From CALFML01 sp044222245 (GTDB lineage: Bacteria > Myxococcota_A > Polyangia > Palsa-1104 > JAEUJZ01), in contig JBGANQ010000025.1 in assembly GCA_044222245.1 (NCBI GenBank), forward strand, positions 1 through 64,000: 64,000 bases of DNA, in the 5' to 3' direction. Numbering within the stretch: the first letter of the stretch is position 1; each line of letters opens with the position of its first letter. This document shows positions 17,460 to 27,100 of the stretch, piece by piece. The notes below the pieces were generated by a model that saw nothing but the letters and a program-made list of their open reading frames with translations, searched no databases and was not told the origin of the DNA. Position numbers and translations under genes: made by a program.

Positions 17460-19082
17460 ATGATCTCCTTCAACAACGTCACCAAGCAGTACGGCGGGCA
17501 GATCCTGTTCGTCGACGCCTCGTTTCAGGTAAACCCCGGTGAGAAGGTGGGCCTGGTCGGCCCCAACGGCGCCGGCAAGACGACGATCTTCCGCCTGCTC
17601 ATGGGCGCCGAGGTGCCCGATGAGGGCACGGTCGAAAAGCCGCGCCGCCTGACCCTTGGCTACTTCGATCAGCACGTCGGCGACCTGCGCGGGCGCAGCG
17701 TGCTCGCCGAGACCGTCTCGGGCGCCGGCGAGGTCGCCGAGCTCGGCGAGGAGCTCAAGCGGCTGGAGGCGGTGATGGCCGACCCCGACGCCGACGATCT
17801 CGACCGTGCCATCGCCCGCTACGGCGAGGTGCAGCTGCGCTTCGAGGAGCTCGGCGGCTACGAGCTGGAGGCGCGCGCCCACACCATCCTCGCCGGCCTG
17901 GGCCTTGTCGACTACCAGATCGAAGGCGACGTTGGCAACCTGTCGGGCGGCTGGAAGATGCGCGTCGCCCTGGCCAAGATCCTGCTCCTGCGCCCCGACA
18001 TGCTGCTCCTGGACGAGCCGACCAACTACCTCGACATCGAGTCGATCCTGTGGCTGGAGCAGTTCCTGCGCGACTACCCGGGCAGCGTCATCATGACCAG
18101 CCACGACCGCGACGTACTAAACCGCGTGGTCAAAAAGATCATCGAGATCGACGGCGGCCAGGTGCGCAGCTACTCGGGCAACTACGACTTCTACGAGCAG
18201 GCGCGGGCCCTGGAGGCGGCGCGCCGCGAGGCGGAGTACGAGCGCCAGCAGGCGATGCTGGCCAAGGAGCTGCGCTTTATCGACCGCTTCCGCGCCCAGG
18301 CCGCCAAGGCGGCGCAGGTGCAGAGCCGGGTCAAGAAGCTCGACAAGATCGACCGCATCGAGCCGCCGCGGCGCCTGGTCGAGAAGCACTTCGACTTCCG
18401 CCGCCCGGCACGCTCGGGCGATGACGTGGTCAAGGTCGCCAAGCTGCGCAAGGCGTACGGGGCGCGCGTGGTCCACGCCGGCATCGACCTCTTGGTGCGG
18501 CGCGGCGAGCGGTGGGCGGTGATGGGCGAGAACGGCGCCGGCAAGACCACCCTGCTCAAGATGATCGCCGGGGTGCTCAACCCCGATGCTGGCGAGGTCG
18601 CGGTGGGCGCCTCGGTGACCATGGGCTACTTCGCCCAGCACCAGCTGGAGCAGCTAAACGCCGACGCCACCGTAGTCGAAGAGCTGCAGGCGCACGCCCC
18701 CACCGCCGGCCTGGGCGTGCTGCGCAACCTGGCCGGCGCCTTCGGCTTTCACGGCGACGACGTCGAAAAGCCGGTGCGCGTGCTGTCGGGCGGCGAGCGG
18801 GCGCGGCTCGCCCTGGCCAAGATCCTCTATGACGCCCCGAACCTGCTGGTGCTCGACGAGCCGACCAACCACCTGGACATCGTCACCAAGCGCGCCCTGG
18901 TCAAGGCGCTAGGCGGCTATGAGGGGACGATCCTGTTTGTGTCGCATGACCGCGCCTTCCTGCGCGCCATCGCCACTCGCGTGCTCGAGCTGACCCACAG
19001 CGGGCCCCGCGTCTACGGCGGCTCCTACAGCGAGTATGTGGCGGCGACGGGCCGTGAGGCCCCCGGCATGCGCCTCGCCTGA
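17460..19082 (+). CDS. ABC-F family ATP-binding protein
   Basis: A 540-residue soluble protein with two ABC ATPase domains and no membrane segments, which places it in the ABC-F group of ribosome-acting ATPases. Domain 1 has Walker A GPNGAGKTT (about residues 36-44), signature LSGGWKMRVALAK and Walker B LLLDEPTNYLD. The charged alpha-helical interdomain linker follows (Arg/Gln/Ala-rich, about residues 240-295). Domain 2 has GENGAGKTT, LSGGERARLALAK and LVLDEPTNHLD. No long C-terminal coiled coil is present. ABC-F proteins relieve ribosome stalling or throttle translation; which subgroup this one belongs to cannot be decided by eye. Confidence 0.92.
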   Translation: MISFNNVTKQYGGQILFVDASFQVNPGEKVGLVGPNGAGKTTIFRLLMGAEVPDEGTVEKPRRLTLGYFDQHVGDLRGRSVLAETVSGAGEVAELGEELKRLEAVMADPDADDLDRAIARYGEVQLRFEELGGYELEARAHTILAGLGLVDYQIEGDVGNLSGGWKMRVALAKILLLRPDMLLLDEPTNYLDIESILWLEQFLRDYPGSVIMTSHDRDVLNRVVKKIIEIDGGQVRSYSGNYDFYEQARALEAARREAEYERQQAMLAKELRFIDRFRAQAAKAAQVQSRVKKLDKIDRIEPPRRLVEKHFDFRRPARSGDDVVKVAKLRKAYGARVVHAGIDLLVRRGERWAVMGENGAGKTTLLKMIAGVLNPDAGEVAVGASVTMGYFAQHQLEQLNADATVVEELQAHAPTAGLGVLRNLAGAFGFHGDDVEKPVRVLSGGERARLALAKILYDAPNLLVLDEPTNHLDIVTKRALVKALGGYEGTILFVSHDRAFLRAIATRVLELTHSGPRVYGGSYSEYVAATGREAPGMRLA

Positions 19083-19092
19083 GCCTGGCCGG

Positions 19093-20106
19093 CTACACCG
19101 CCGCCCGCGCCGACCGCCGGGGCAGCGCCATCAGGAACACCCCGGCCACGATGAGGGCGCTGGCACCGATCACCTCGCGGTGCAGCGGCTCGCCGCCGAG
19201 CAGCGCCCCGAGGACGACCGCCAGGCCGGGGTTTACGTACGCGTAGCTCATCGCCACCGCTGGTCGGGTGTGGCTCAGCAGGTAGGTGTAGGCCGAAAAC
19301 GCGATCAGCGAGCCAAACACAATCAGGTAGCCAAGCGAGCCGACCGCGAGCAGCGGCCACTGCGCCGGCAGCCGCTCGCCGCGCAATAGGGCCACGCCCG
19401 CCGCCACCACGCCCCCCATCAGCATCTGCGTCGCCGCTCCCATAAGGCCCGGCGGCAGCGGCAGCCGCCGCGCCCAGGTCGAGCCGAGCGCCCAGCCGAT
19501 CGGCGCCAGCAGCAGCATCATCATCGCCTGCGGCGCCGCCTGCAGGTCCTTGCCCAGGCACAGGACGGCGACGCCGGCAAAGCCGAGCAGGAGCCCCAGC
19601 CACTCGCGTCCGTGCGGCCGCCGCCCGGCGAGGAAGTTCAGGCCCGCGGCGCACAGCGGCATCGTCGCGCACACCAGCGCCGCCGCTCCCGAGGAGACCT
19701 CGCGCTCGGCCAGCGCGACAAAGCCGTTGCCGACCACGAACAGCAGCACCCCGGCGGGCAGCGACGCCACGAGCTGGCGGCTGCTCGGCCACGGCTGGCC
19801 GCGCAGCCGCAGCACCCCGCACAGGACGGTGCCGGCCACGACGAAGCGCAGCCCGACCGTGAGCATGGTCGGCAGCGCCTGCACGACAAAGCGCAGCGCG
19901 AGGTAGGTGCCGCTCCAGATTAGATACACGGCGCCGAGCGCCAGCGCGACGAGCAGCTGGCTCGCCGGCCCCTGCCGCTCGGGCGCGGGGGGAGTCTTCC
20001 CTGGCTGGTCCCTTTGGGCCGCCGGCGGCAGCTTGTCCGCCTCGGCCCCCCGGCGCACGCTGCCGCGGGTGAGCAGGGCAGAGCTCGAAGAAGAGGAGAT
20101 GATCAC
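19093..20106 (-). CDS. EamA/DMT-family transporter
   Basis: A 337-residue membrane protein with about ten hydrophobic helices in two EamA repeats after a hydrophilic, Pro/Lys-rich N-terminal tail of about 48 residues. Recognisable DMT features are the first-helix motif VYLIWSGTYLALRF, the loop LRFVVAGTVL, and the second-repeat end YAYVNPGLAVVLGALLGGEPL. It is probably a metabolite or amino-acid exporter resembling the YedA/RhaT-type carriers; the substrate is not predictable. It is convergent with the ABC-F gene, 10 bp apart. The start could lie further in, because the tail has no homology signal. Confidence 0.88.
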   Translation of the reverse strand: MIISSSSSSALLTRGSVRRGAEADKLPPAAQRDQPGKTPPAPERQGPASQLLVALALGAVYLIWSGTYLALRFVVQALPTMLTVGLRFVVAGTVLCGVLRLRGQPWPSSRQLVASLPAGVLLFVVGNGFVALAEREVSSGAAALVCATMPLCAAGLNFLAGRRPHGREWLGLLLGFAGVAVLCLGKDLQAAPQAMMMLLLAPIGWALGSTWARRLPLPPGLMGAATQMLMGGVVAAGVALLRGERLPAQWPLLAVGSLGYLIVFGSLIAFSAYTYLLSHTRPAVAMSYAYVNPGLAVVLGALLGGEPLHREVIGASALIVAGVFLMALPRRSARAAV

Positions 20107-20223
20107 GGCGCGTATTCTGCGTTCGCGATCCCGCTTGCGCTACGAATTCTTCCAGGCGGCCGTCGGCCGGGCTTTCACTTGGGCGGCGTCCCTGGCTATG
20201 ATGCGCCGCGGAGGTCGGACCTT

Positions 20224-20946
20224 ATGAACTGCAACCCGCGAACCGCGCTCGGTCTTGCTCTTATCGCAGCTTCCCTGACGGTGGGGCTCGTCTCGGCCCG
20301 CGCTGAGGAGCCCTGGCAGCCGTGCTCGGCGGGCCAGGGTGACGGCGTGACGCTAGAGCGGCGGGCGGTGCCCGGGTCCAAGTTCTACGAGTATCGCGCC
20401 TCGGCCCAGACTCCCGCCCCCCCCGAGGCCGTCCTGCACGGCATCTGGAACGGCGTCACCGAGCAGCTGCCGGCCATGGTCAAGCTGCGCAAGGTGCTGA
20501 GCAGCAGCGACATCGCGATGGTCTTTTACGACCAGCTGACGACCAAGGTGGTGAGCGACCGCGACTACACGCTGCGCATCTCGTGGACGCGCAACCCGCA
20601 GACCGGCGTGATCGAGGTCCCTTTCAGCACCATGAACGAGCTCGGGCCGCCGCCGGCCGCCGGACATGTGCGGGTGCCGATCATCCGCGGCGACTGGATC
20701 ATCACCCCGGTGACGCTGAACGCGGCGGCCGGGTCTGACCGCTCGGCGCCCACTGCTCAGGGCGCCCAGGGCGCTCAGGGTTCCCTGGCTACTGAGATCA
20801 CCTACCTGTGCTACAGCGAGCCGGGCGGCAGCATTCCCGCCTTCATGGCGCGCGGGGCGCAGCAGGAGCAGGTGCTCATCGACATGCGCCGCATCCTCAA
20901 GCGCGCCCTGCAGGCCGGCGCGAACCGGCCCGTCACCGCGCACTAA
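20224..20946 (+). CDS. secreted START/SRPBCC-like lipid-binding domain protein
   Basis: A 240-residue protein with a signal peptide (ALGLALIAASLTVGLVSARAEE) and a single domain resembling START/SRPBCC hydrophobic-ligand-binding folds. It shows YEYRASAQTPAPPEAVLHGIWN, then MVFYDQLTTKVVSDRDYTLRISW, then RGDWIITPV and a long C-terminal helix. Such domains bind lipids or aromatic molecules in a pocket. A Gln/Ala/Gly repeat (AQGAQGAQG) sits in a loop. The ATG at 20224 is preferred since upstream in-frame sequence is Arg-rich and the signal peptide follows immediately. No operon partner is seen. Confidence 0.75.
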   Translation: MNCNPRTALGLALIAASLTVGLVSARAEEPWQPCSAGQGDGVTLERRAVPGSKFYEYRASAQTPAPPEAVLHGIWNGVTEQLPAMVKLRKVLSSSDIAMVFYDQLTTKVVSDRDYTLRISWTRNPQTGVIEVPFSTMNELGPPPAAGHVRVPIIRGDWIITPVTLNAAAGSDRSAPTAQGAQGAQGSLATEITYLCYSEPGGSIPAFMARGAQQEQVLIDMRRILKRALQAGANRPVTAH

Positions 20947-21049
20947 GCTCGTCGCTGCCAAAGCCCAAGCGCCGGGCCGGCAACCCTGCGTCCGTCAGCA
21001 GTCCGGCGTCATATCGCCCGGGGCACTGTGACTTTGATCATGTTACCAT

Positions 21050-21682
21050 ATGGCGAAGCCGAGAATGCCGATTTCGTCAGTGAAGACCCGTGTAGTCAAG
21101 GTTTGCCCACACTGCGGCAAGTCCTATGACCTAAACGGACAACACTTGTGCGCGGTGACCCCACACGGCCCGCGCGACGATCGCAAGCGGCCCCCCGAAG
21201 ATCCGCTCATCGGCGCAACCCTTGGCGATCGCTACGAGATCAAGGAGCGGCTGAGCCAGGGAGGTATGGGGGTTGTCTACAAGGCCCGCCACAAGGTGCT
21301 TGGCCGCTCGGTGGCGGTCAAGATCATGCTCAAGCAGAAGGACGAGGCGGCGCAGGAGCGCTTCCTGCAAGAAGCCAAGATCGCCTCCACCCTGACCCAT
21401 CCCAACATCGTCTACATCTCCGACTTCGGCGTCCTTGACGACGGGCGCTCCTACATTGTCATGGAGTATCTGCAGGGGCAGACCTTGTCGCGGGTGCTCC
21501 TGCGCGGACGCCTGTCGCCGGCCCGCAGCTGCCAGATCGCCGAGCAGATCGCCGACGGGCTACAGGCAGTACATGAAAAGGGAATCGTCCATCGGGTATT
21601 ATTTCCGAGCTTGATCGCCATCGCTGGGGCTGGATTTGCAGGGGGCGCGGAAAACACGGCGGAAAGCAAGAGTCCACAATAG
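21050..21682 (+). pseudogene. kinase K1, 5' half: Ser/Thr kinase cut at HRD
   Basis: N-terminal half of a Hanks-type Ser/Thr protein kinase whose 3' half lies at 30072-33407. A small Cys/His cluster (CPHCGKSYDLNGQHLC, residues 19-34) looks like a zinc ribbon. Then come the Gly-rich loop (SQGGMGVV), catalytic Lys91 in VAVK and Glu108 in the C-helix, and the lobe continues to GIVHR (residues 178-182). Kinase similarity ends at exactly the His-Arg of the catalytic loop (21590-21595). The remaining 29 codons to the stop at 21682 are insert sequence unrelated to kinases. As it stands the product lacks the catalytic Asp, DFG and the C-lobe, so it cannot be an active kinase unless the insert is removed. 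Confidence 0.85.
21590..21655 (+). repeat. left end of element E1 (core plus subterminal motifs)
   Basis: Core CATCGGG, then CGAGC at offset 17-21 (21606-21610) and GGAAAA at offset 60-65 (21649-21654). The same two motifs sit at exactly the same offsets from the core at 45751. The segment and the next 140 bp, up to the SDR start at 21793, are clearly richer in A/T than the surroundings (for example CTTAAGGAATATAAGAAAA at about 21704-21722). That fits imported DNA and possibly the SDR promoter. Confidence 0.55.
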
Positions 21683-21792
21683 TTCCTGGGGTGCCAATTA
21701 CCCTTAAGGAATATAAGAAAAGGTAAGTCCGCATTGGCTCCGCACAGTGGCGCCGGCTGGACAAATACATTCCCTCGGGAGGAAGCGAGCAG

Positions 21793-21978
21793 ATGAATCT
21801 GAATCTCCAAGGTAAGATCGCTGTTGTCACTGGAGGGAGTCGCGGCATCGGGCGTGGACTTGTCGAAGCACTGCTGAAGCAGGGCGCCAGCGTAGTCCTC
21901 AACGGGCGCAGCGCGGAGAAGGGCCAGCAGGCCATCGAGGAGTTGAACGCCGGAGAGCGCGCGCACTTTATCGCTGGG
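21793..21978 (+). pseudogene. short-chain dehydrogenase, 5' fragment
   Basis: The first about 60 residues of a classical NAD(P)-dependent short-chain dehydrogenase. A good ribosome site (GGGAGGA) precedes the ATG, the nucleotide-binding motif GGSRGIGRG is at residues 14-22, and it continues to LNAGERAHFIA. Dehydrogenase similarity stops near 21975; the frame then runs into unrelated Arg/Pro-rich sequence upstream of mukF. The matching 3' part is at 29563-29949, but about 75 residues (the NNAG and active-site Ser region) are missing from both. The gene was therefore disrupted with loss of its middle when the condensin operon arrived. Confidence 0.8.
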
Positions 21979-22111
21979 GCGGCGCGGCCCCTTTGTTCAC
22001 CTCGCTCGCGGGGGACTCCCCGGCTGGGCGGCGGGGCCATCGCGGCAAATTTTCTTCATCGGGCTTGCTTCGCGCGCCGCAAGCCGTCATACACTCGCCG
22101 CCGACCAGGCC

Positions 22112-23437
22112 ATGATCGATCCGCATCGCGTCATTGGTTCGCTGCAGCAGCAGCGTGTCGGGTTCAGCCTTGACACGACCGAGCTCTGCTTCCTGGTCAT
22201 GCTGCGCATACGCGGCGATCGCCAGGCGCTGGCCAGCTTCGATGAGGATCTTCTCTACGACGTGTTCGCGATGGTCTGTGAGACGACCGAGCCCGATGCG
22301 CAGAATGTTCGCAAGCGAGCCACCCACGCGCTGCAGCGGCTGCGCGAGCAGCGGCTCCTGGCGCGCGTCGATGGGGCCGGGCTGGTTCGGGCCGGTGACT
22401 TCACTCTCACCCCGCTTGCGGACGCCATCGTACAGTTTTTCCTGCAGGAAGAGCAGCTCACCCGGGAGAGTCTGGCGGCGCTGACCGGTGCTCTGCGCTC
22501 GCACTTGGCAGAAGTTCTTCAGCGGGCCCAAGGAGCGCTGCGACCGGACCAGTGGCGAGAGCTGGTCTTGGCGCCGCTGCGCCACAGCGTAAGCGAGCTC
22601 GTCGCGGGCATCGAGCGGCGCCAGCGCGGCATGGACGCGCAGCAGGAGGAAGTCCAGGCGCAGATCAGCGCACTGCTGCAGCGCGACTGGTTCCGGGCGA
22701 TCAACGCCTGCGAAGAGCTGCTCGAGGCGACCAGCGCGACCTTGCGCGAGCTGAGCGAGATTTTGCTGCGTGACCTGAGCCATCTGCAAGCACAGCTGAC
22801 CGAGATAGAGAGCCTCGCCTCCGAAGCCGGCGAGGCCGAGTCGGAGGCGGCGGCGCAAGCGCTGGCCGAGCAGGTCGATCGCGTGATGGCCTGGGGCTCC
22901 AGCCGCCAGCATGTGTGGTCGGAGTACTACCAGTTTGTCCAGCGCTATCTGCGCGACGTGGTCCGGCTCGATCCAGAGCGAGCGCTGAGCCAGCGGCTGC
23001 GCGAGCAGCTCAAAGAGCTGTGCCAGGCCCCCTATGCGCTGATCGTCGCCGAGACCCCTCCGCTGCGCGTGCTGCGCGAGGAGTCGGAGGCCGCCGCCCG
23101 GCCGCCCGTCTGCAGGCCGCGGGAAGTGCGCGAGCGAGCCCCCACGACGATGCTCGCCGACCGGCGCCGGGAAGACATGGAGGCCGCCGTCGACCAGGCC
23201 CTGGCTGCCGGTGTCCCGACGCTGTGCGCGCTGCTGGAAGGCTTTTTGCCGGATGTTCCTCCAGCAGAGCGGTTCCTGTGGGCAGGCAGGATCACCGCCC
23301 GCGCCGCAAGGTCCGCTTGTACAGCAGCAGAGCACCAGCGCCCCTTTGTCCCACTAGAAAATGAAGCTGGGTTCTGCGGCAAGCAAGGGTTGGTCCTTGC
23401 AGTCCAAGACCTGAAGCTAGCCGGACGACGACCATGA
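22112..23437 (+). CDS. mukF: MukF-like kleisin of a MukBEF-nuclease system
   Basis: A 441-residue protein, the same length as E. coli MukF (440), and similar along its length. It has an N-terminal winged-helix dimerisation domain (FSLDTTELCFLVMLRIRGDR). The middle-domain block LAPLRHSVSELVAGIERRQ to DWFRAINACEELLEATSATLRELSE closely follows the MukF helical region. A Glu/Gln-rich helical linker and a C-terminal winged helix that should bind the SMC head follow. It would bridge two MukB heads and recruit MukE. It corresponds to JetA/MksF by operon position, but its sequence is nearer canonical MukF. The C-terminal tail after residue 410 is less conserved. No strong ribosome site precedes the ATG. 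Confidence 0.85.
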   Translation: MIDPHRVIGSLQQQRVGFSLDTTELCFLVMLRIRGDRQALASFDEDLLYDVFAMVCETTEPDAQNVRKRATHALQRLREQRLLARVDGAGLVRAGDFTLTPLADAIVQFFLQEEQLTRESLAALTGALRSHLAEVLQRAQGALRPDQWRELVLAPLRHSVSELVAGIERRQRGMDAQQEEVQAQISALLQRDWFRAINACEELLEATSATLRELSEILLRDLSHLQAQLTEIESLASEAGEAESEAAAQALAEQVDRVMAWGSSRQHVWSEYYQFVQRYLRDVVRLDPERALSQRLREQLKELCQAPYALIVAETPPLRVLREESEAAARPPVCRPREVRERAPTTMLADRRREDMEAAVDQALAAGVPTLCALLEGFLPDVPPAERFLWAGRITARAARSACTAAEHQRPFVPLENEAGFCGKQGLVLAVQDLKLAGRRP

Positions 23438-24129
23438 CGCTTGAACCTACTTATCCCAGCCTGGCCGCGGTCCTGGAAGACCCGCTCTTCCCCGACGTGG
23501 ATGTGGCTCTGCGTCAGGGCCGCCACGTCCATCGCGCCGAGACCGAGCGCTACGCCTTTTTGAGCGAAGCCAGCGACCATCTGGAGCGCTGGTATCGCAA
23601 GTATGGCTGTGATCTGGTGCGAACAACCGACGGCTATTTCTATCTACTGCCGCATCAGGACAAGATTCGGCGGCGTCAGCTGAGCCTGGCGGACATGCTG
23701 CTCGGCAAAGTCCTGGCCCTGCTCTATCTGGAGCCGGCAACGCTGCAAAATGGCTGCGTGGTCAGTCGAACGCAAGCGCTGCAGTCGCTGGCTACTCTGG
23801 TAGGGCAAGACAACCTGATGCTGCGGTTTAACCCGCGGAAAAAAAGACGCGATGAACGGACCGAGCAGGAGCAGATCCGGCAAGAGCTCGATCGGGCCCT
23901 GCGGACCCTGTGCGAGCTGGGTTTTGCCGAGCGGCTCGAAGACGAGAACCTCCGCCTGCACTCGCCGATCTTGCGGTTTGCCGAGTCGGTTCGCGACGCC
24001 GGAGAGCCAGCGGGAGCCTTGCGCGAGATGATCCGCGCCGGCAAAGCGGAGCTCATCAAAGAAGGCGCGGACGCCGCGGGCGCCGGCGATGAGCCCGACT
24101 CGTCCCTTGGGCAAGAGGAGTCAGCATGA
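23434..24129 (+). CDS. mukE: MukE-like condensin subunit
   Basis: A 231-residue protein matching E. coli MukE (about 234 residues) over most of its length. Shared blocks include DPLFPDVDVALRQGRHV, YAFLSEASDHLERWYRKY, GYFYLLP and DMLLGKVLALLYLEP. The tandem winged-helix fold binds the MukF middle linker and DNA. A Lys/Arg patch (PRKKRRDERTEQEQ) lies in the centre. It occupies the JetB/MksE place in the operon, with start and stop both in 4-bp overlaps with its neighbours, which points to fixed stoichiometry. The Glu-rich C-terminal tail also resembles MukE. Confidence 0.88.
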   Translation: MTLEPTYPSLAAVLEDPLFPDVDVALRQGRHVHRAETERYAFLSEASDHLERWYRKYGCDLVRTTDGYFYLLPHQDKIRRRQLSLADMLLGKVLALLYLEPATLQNGCVVSRTQALQSLATLVGQDNLMLRFNPRKKRRDERTEQEQIRQELDRALRTLCELGFAERLEDENLRLHSPILRFAESVRDAGEPAGALREMIRAGKAELIKEGADAAGAGDEPDSSLGQEESA

Positions 24130-27100
24130 GCCGGACATACCTGAAGTCGCTCATCCTGCTAAACTGGAAAGGACTCTTTTACCACCGCTTTGATCTGCAT
24201 GAGCGGGTGACCGCGCTCGAAGGACAAAATGGCGCTGGCAAGACCACGGTCATGATCGCGGCGTATGTGGCGCTGCTTCCGGATCTGAGCAAGCTGCGCT
24301 TTACCAATGTGGGAGAGCACGGCGCGACGGGAGGAGATCGGGGAATCTATGGCCGACTTGGCGAGCCGGGACGGCCGACGTACACCGTGCTGGAAGTCTG
24401 CCTCCCCGAGGGCACGCGCCTGCTCTGCGGGGTTCAGCTGGTCCGCAAGAGCGCCCCGAGTCTCGAGCTGAACCCCTTCATCATCACCGGGCTGTCCTGG
24501 CAGGTGGCCCTGGAGGATCTCCTGCTAGAGCGCAGCAGCGAGGTGGATGCGGTTCCAGAGCTTGACGGGCTGCGCCAAAACGCGGCCCGCTTAGGGGGAA
24601 AGCTCGTCACCTTCGGCTCGGCCAAGGACTACTTTGCCGCCTTGTTTGACTATGGGGTCACGCCGCTGCGGCTGGTAAGCGAAGACGAGCGCGACAAGTT
24701 CAACGAGGTCCTGCGCACCAGCATGGTCGGCGGCATCTCGCGCGCGCTCGGGGGCGAGCTGCGCAGCTTCCTGCTCAAAGAGGAGGTGGGGCTGGCCGAC
24801 TCGCTCAAGCAGATGCGCGCCAACCTGGATACTTGCCGAAAGACCCGCAGCGAGGTCAAAGAGGCAGAGGAGATCGAGGCGAAGATCCATGCAGTCCTTG
24901 AAGCCGGCCAGGAGATGTTTGCGGCGGCGATCCATGCAGTCCGCACGCGGGCGGTCGAGCTGCGCAAGGCCTGGGATGAGGCGCGCCTTCAGTATGACCT
25001 GACCTACGAGCGGAGTGAGGAGCTCAAGCAGCAGGTCGCGCGCAGCAGCGAGGCGTATGAGCGCGCCGACAGAGCGTACCAAGACAGCAAAGAGCAGCAG
25101 CTGGACGTGCGCAAGGAAGTGGACTGCCTGCGCCGACGCTGCGCCCTGGATGAACGGATTTATGCGCAGCAGCAAGGGCGGGACCGCCAGCGGGCGCGGG
25201 CGGCGACGGCGCAGCAGGGGCAGCAGCTCGCCGATGCCGAGCTCTTACGCTGCGCAGAGGGCGAGCGCAGCGCCGCCGACAGTGTGACCCGAGCAGCCGC
25301 CGGACTTGCCGATCTGCGCCAAGGAATGGAGGAGCTGGCGAGTCGATCCGCCGCCTATCACCTGGCGACCGCGGCCTTGTCGCGGGTGCGGCTGACGCTC
25401 TCGCCGGCGCCCGTCGACCTCGCGCAGCTCGCGCAGCTGGAGCGGACCTGTCAAAAGCAAATCTTCGACCTGGATGAACAGAGCGTGAAGCTCGACCGGC
25501 GGATCGAGCAGGCGGCGCACCACGCAGCTGCCTATGCGCGCACCGCGAGCGCCTTGTCCGCGCTCTGCGCAGAGTTCTTTGGCCCGGGAGCCGGCGTCGC
25601 GGTCCCAGAGAGCCGGCGGGAACAGGCGCAGCAAGTGCTGCGCAAGCTGCGCGAGCTGGACGCCAGCGTGGAGCAAGTCCCACGCCTCACAAGCGAGCTG
25701 GATGCGGCGCGCCGGCAGGCCAGCGAGCAGCGCCAGGCCCTGGCTGACGCGGCCGCCCTGGCCACGCCCGAGCTGGGCTTGAGCCGGCGGCTCGACGTGT
25801 TCGCGGCGCACGAGCAGGCAGAGGCGCAGCAGGCCGGGTGCGACCAGAAGCTGCGCGAGCTGGAGTCCGAGCAGCGAGCGGTTGCCGACAGCGCCCGGAC
25901 CGCCCGCAGCCGCCTCCAGGTGCTGGAGGAGGACGCGCGCCGCTTTCGCCAGGCGCAGGCGCAGGCCAGTCAGCTGTCCAAAAGCTGGCAGCAGCCGCTA
26001 CGCAGCAGCCGCGAGGTGGATGACCTGCGCATCCGGCTCGACGAGCAGCTCCGGCTGACCCAGCGCGAGATCCATGACGCAGAAGGTGAGCAGAAGGGAA
26101 TCCAAGACGAGCTCTGGAGCACCGAACAGAGCGGCTGTCTGCCCGAGGTCCTGCGCAGAGCCTGCAGTCAGGTCGATGGCGAGCTCCTGGTCGAGCGATT
26201 CGAGGACATCGCTGTGGAAGACGCCGGACGCATCCAGGCGCAGCTCGGACCGCTCTATGAGGCGATCCTGGTGGACGAAGTCGCTGCCGCCGCGGCGCAG
26301 CTTACGACCCTGGACCCGCGGCACCGGCCAGAGACAGTCTGGCTGATCGAGCGCGACACCGACCTGCAGCCGCTGCTGGAGTCGCAGCCGCTGGCGTCCC
26401 AGGCGCGGGATATTCTTGTGCGCAGCCCCCGCGGTCACCGCCTGACCCAGATTCCCGAGCGCCCAGTACTCGGCTCCCGCGCAAGGCGACAGCGGGTCGG
26501 CGAGCTGCGCAAGAAGGAACAGCGCGTCGGCGACCGTCTGGGCGAGCTTCGCGCGACGGCGGAAGGGCTGCAGGCAGGTCTCACCCAGGTTGCCGAGCTG
26601 CTGCGGCTCAGCAGCGTGCTCGATCGCGGCGATCCGAGCGACGAAATCGAGCGCGCTCGGCTCGTCGTCCAGGAGGCCGATGAAGCGCTCCCGGGCTTGC
26701 AGAGTCGGATCCGCGAGGAGCAAGGGAGGGCCCAGGCGCTGACCCTGCGCCGCAAGCGCCTGTTGACGCTCTGCGAGAAGGCGCACCTGCTAGACCTGCC
26801 CAATCAGCAAGAGGCAGCCGAGTCAATCAGGCGGCAGATTGCCTCTGCCCAGCAGACCGGACAGCGACTCCAGCAGCTCGCCGGGCCGCGGCAGCTCGTC
26901 GAGAGCGAGCTGGAGACGCTGCGCACCGAGCCGCTGTCGGTGCCGGAGCGGGAGCAGCTGGTGGCGGACCAGCAGCAGCTGGAAGGCGCTCGCGATCGCC
27001 AGGCCCACCTGCTGCGCGACCTGCGCCACTTGATTGAAAACCGCAGCGCGCTCGGCTGGGCGGATGCAGCCGCGGCGCTGCAGCAGCAAACCGTCGAGCG

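Noticed and set aside
22058..22064. Another CATCGGG core copy upstream of mukF
   Set aside because: A 7-bp match alone is expected by chance here; neither the left-end motifs at +17/+60 nor the right-end motif before it are present.
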